Below, one piece after another: positions 38,692 to 38,834 of a stretch of DNA of 38,834 nucleotides. How positions within the stretch are numbered: position 1 is the first letter of the stretch; each line of letters begins with the position of its first letter. The translations under genes were made by a program, and so were the position numbers. This DNA is from QHCA01 sp003244095 (GTDB taxonomy: Bacteria > Actinomycetota > Actinomycetes > Mycobacteriales > QHCA01), in contig JBBQNN010000034.1 in NCBI GenBank assembly GCA_038329965.1, positions 1 to 38,834 on the forward strand. The letters run 5' to 3'. The notes under the pieces are model-generated. The model had not been told where the DNA came from. It did not search any database and saw only the letters and a program-made list of their open reading frames with translations.

Positions 38692-38834
38692 CCCCAGGGG
38701 GTCGGCAAAGTCGTCTCGGGTGATCTTGGTGGTTTGCGACACGCCGATGGTGGGCGGGTGACGGTGCGGGCATGGCCCTCGTAGTGATCATGGCGGTTCT
38801 GACACCAAGCCGGATCACCGCAGAGGGGCCATGC
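38692..38834. repeat. Inverted-repeat segment at the window end
   Basis: GCATGGCCC (38770-38778) and GGGCCATGC (38826-38834) are inverted repeats, and GTGATC/GATCAC lie within. An imperfect direct repeat links ctcgggtgatcttggtggtt (about 38717) with ctcgtagtgatcatggcggt (about 38778). This may be the upstream end of an insertion element just beyond the window; no transposase is visible here. Confidence 0.4.

Noticed and set aside
38314..38818. Minus-strand open frames across the two tRNA genes
   Set aside because: They contain the well-known artefacts of translating antisense tRNA sequence (GFEP...SYALQRRCSARLSYVPG-like strings).
1..38834. CRISPR arrays, rRNA genes, prophage or transposase genes
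   Set aside because: I saw no regularly spaced repeats, no rRNA-like sequence and no recognisable integrase, transposase or phage structural genes within the window.

Overview
This window is a high-GC actinobacterial chromosome segment carrying the replication origin neighbourhood. Strong coding bias to G/C in third positions, frequent GTG/TTG starts, ECF sigma factor/zinc anti-sigma pairs, CwlM, DUF5318, DUF721, DUF3566 and DLW-39 families all point to Actinomycetia. The gene order sigM - anti-sigma - trxB - trxA - cwlM - GNAT - parB - parA - rsmG - jag - yidC - yidD - rnpA - rpmH - dnaA - dnaN - gnd - recF - DUF721 - gyrB - gyrA - DUF3566 - tRNA-Ile - tRNA-Ala is the one I know from mycobacteria, Micromonosporaceae and Streptomyces. 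The aminotransferase/Ddl pair next to parB and gnd between dnaN and recF make a Micromonosporales-like organism my best guess, but this is not proven.

Layout. 0-6.3 kb: a DUF5318 zinc-ribbon gene, a PadR regulator with its own palindromic operator, inositol-3-phosphate synthase, a conserved unknown protein, an MFS exporter and the CCA-adding enzyme. 6.3-11.4 kb: a Nudix hydrolase, the lipid II flippase MurJ, a frameshifted small membrane-anchored gene, a secreted NlpC/P60 peptidase and a membrane pseudokinase with a discoidin-like ectodomain. 11.5-15.6 kb: an ECF sigma factor and anti-sigma factor, thioredoxin reductase, thioredoxin, and CwlM. 15.7-18.5 kb: a secreted beta-propeller protein, a decayed stretch with a broken DUF3291 gene, and a GNAT acetyltransferase preceded by a perfect palindrome. 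18.7-21.5 kb: an aminotransferase translationally coupled to a Ddl-like ATP-grasp ligase, then a repeat-rich non-coding gap. 21.5-27.1 kb (minus strand): parB, parA, rsmG, jag, yidC, yidD, rnpA, rpmH. 27.1-38.3 kb (plus strand): dnaA, a short oriC spacer, dnaN, gnd, recF, DUF721, gyrB, gyrA, DUF3566. 38.3 kb to end: tRNA-Ile(GAT), a DLW-39 mini-protein, tRNA-Ala(TGC), and a possible mobile-element end.

How the genes work together. The minus-strand block and the plus-strand block diverge from rpmH/dnaA. They couple initiation (DnaA, DnaN), origin segregation (ParA, ParB and parS-like sites inside parA and at the gnd start), topology (gyrase), membrane protein insertion (YidC) and RNA processing (RnpA). 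The MurJ / pseudokinase / NlpC / CwlM group supports peptidoglycan export, control and remodelling. SigM, the anti-sigma factor and thioredoxin form a stress/redox module.

Most of the window is conserved core genome and I did not find a convincing wholly new multi-gene system. The best leads are: MurJ and its pseudokinase encoded apart (fused in mycobacterial MviN), an unusually long ParA N-terminus carrying two parS-like sites, a third parS-like site lying over the gnd start codon, a compact DnaA-box-poor oriC spacer, two clear palindromic operators, a Gly-to-Cys change in the GyrB Toprim motif, and several lineage-specific repeats. Coordinates and starts are from reading the sequence; no database search was run.
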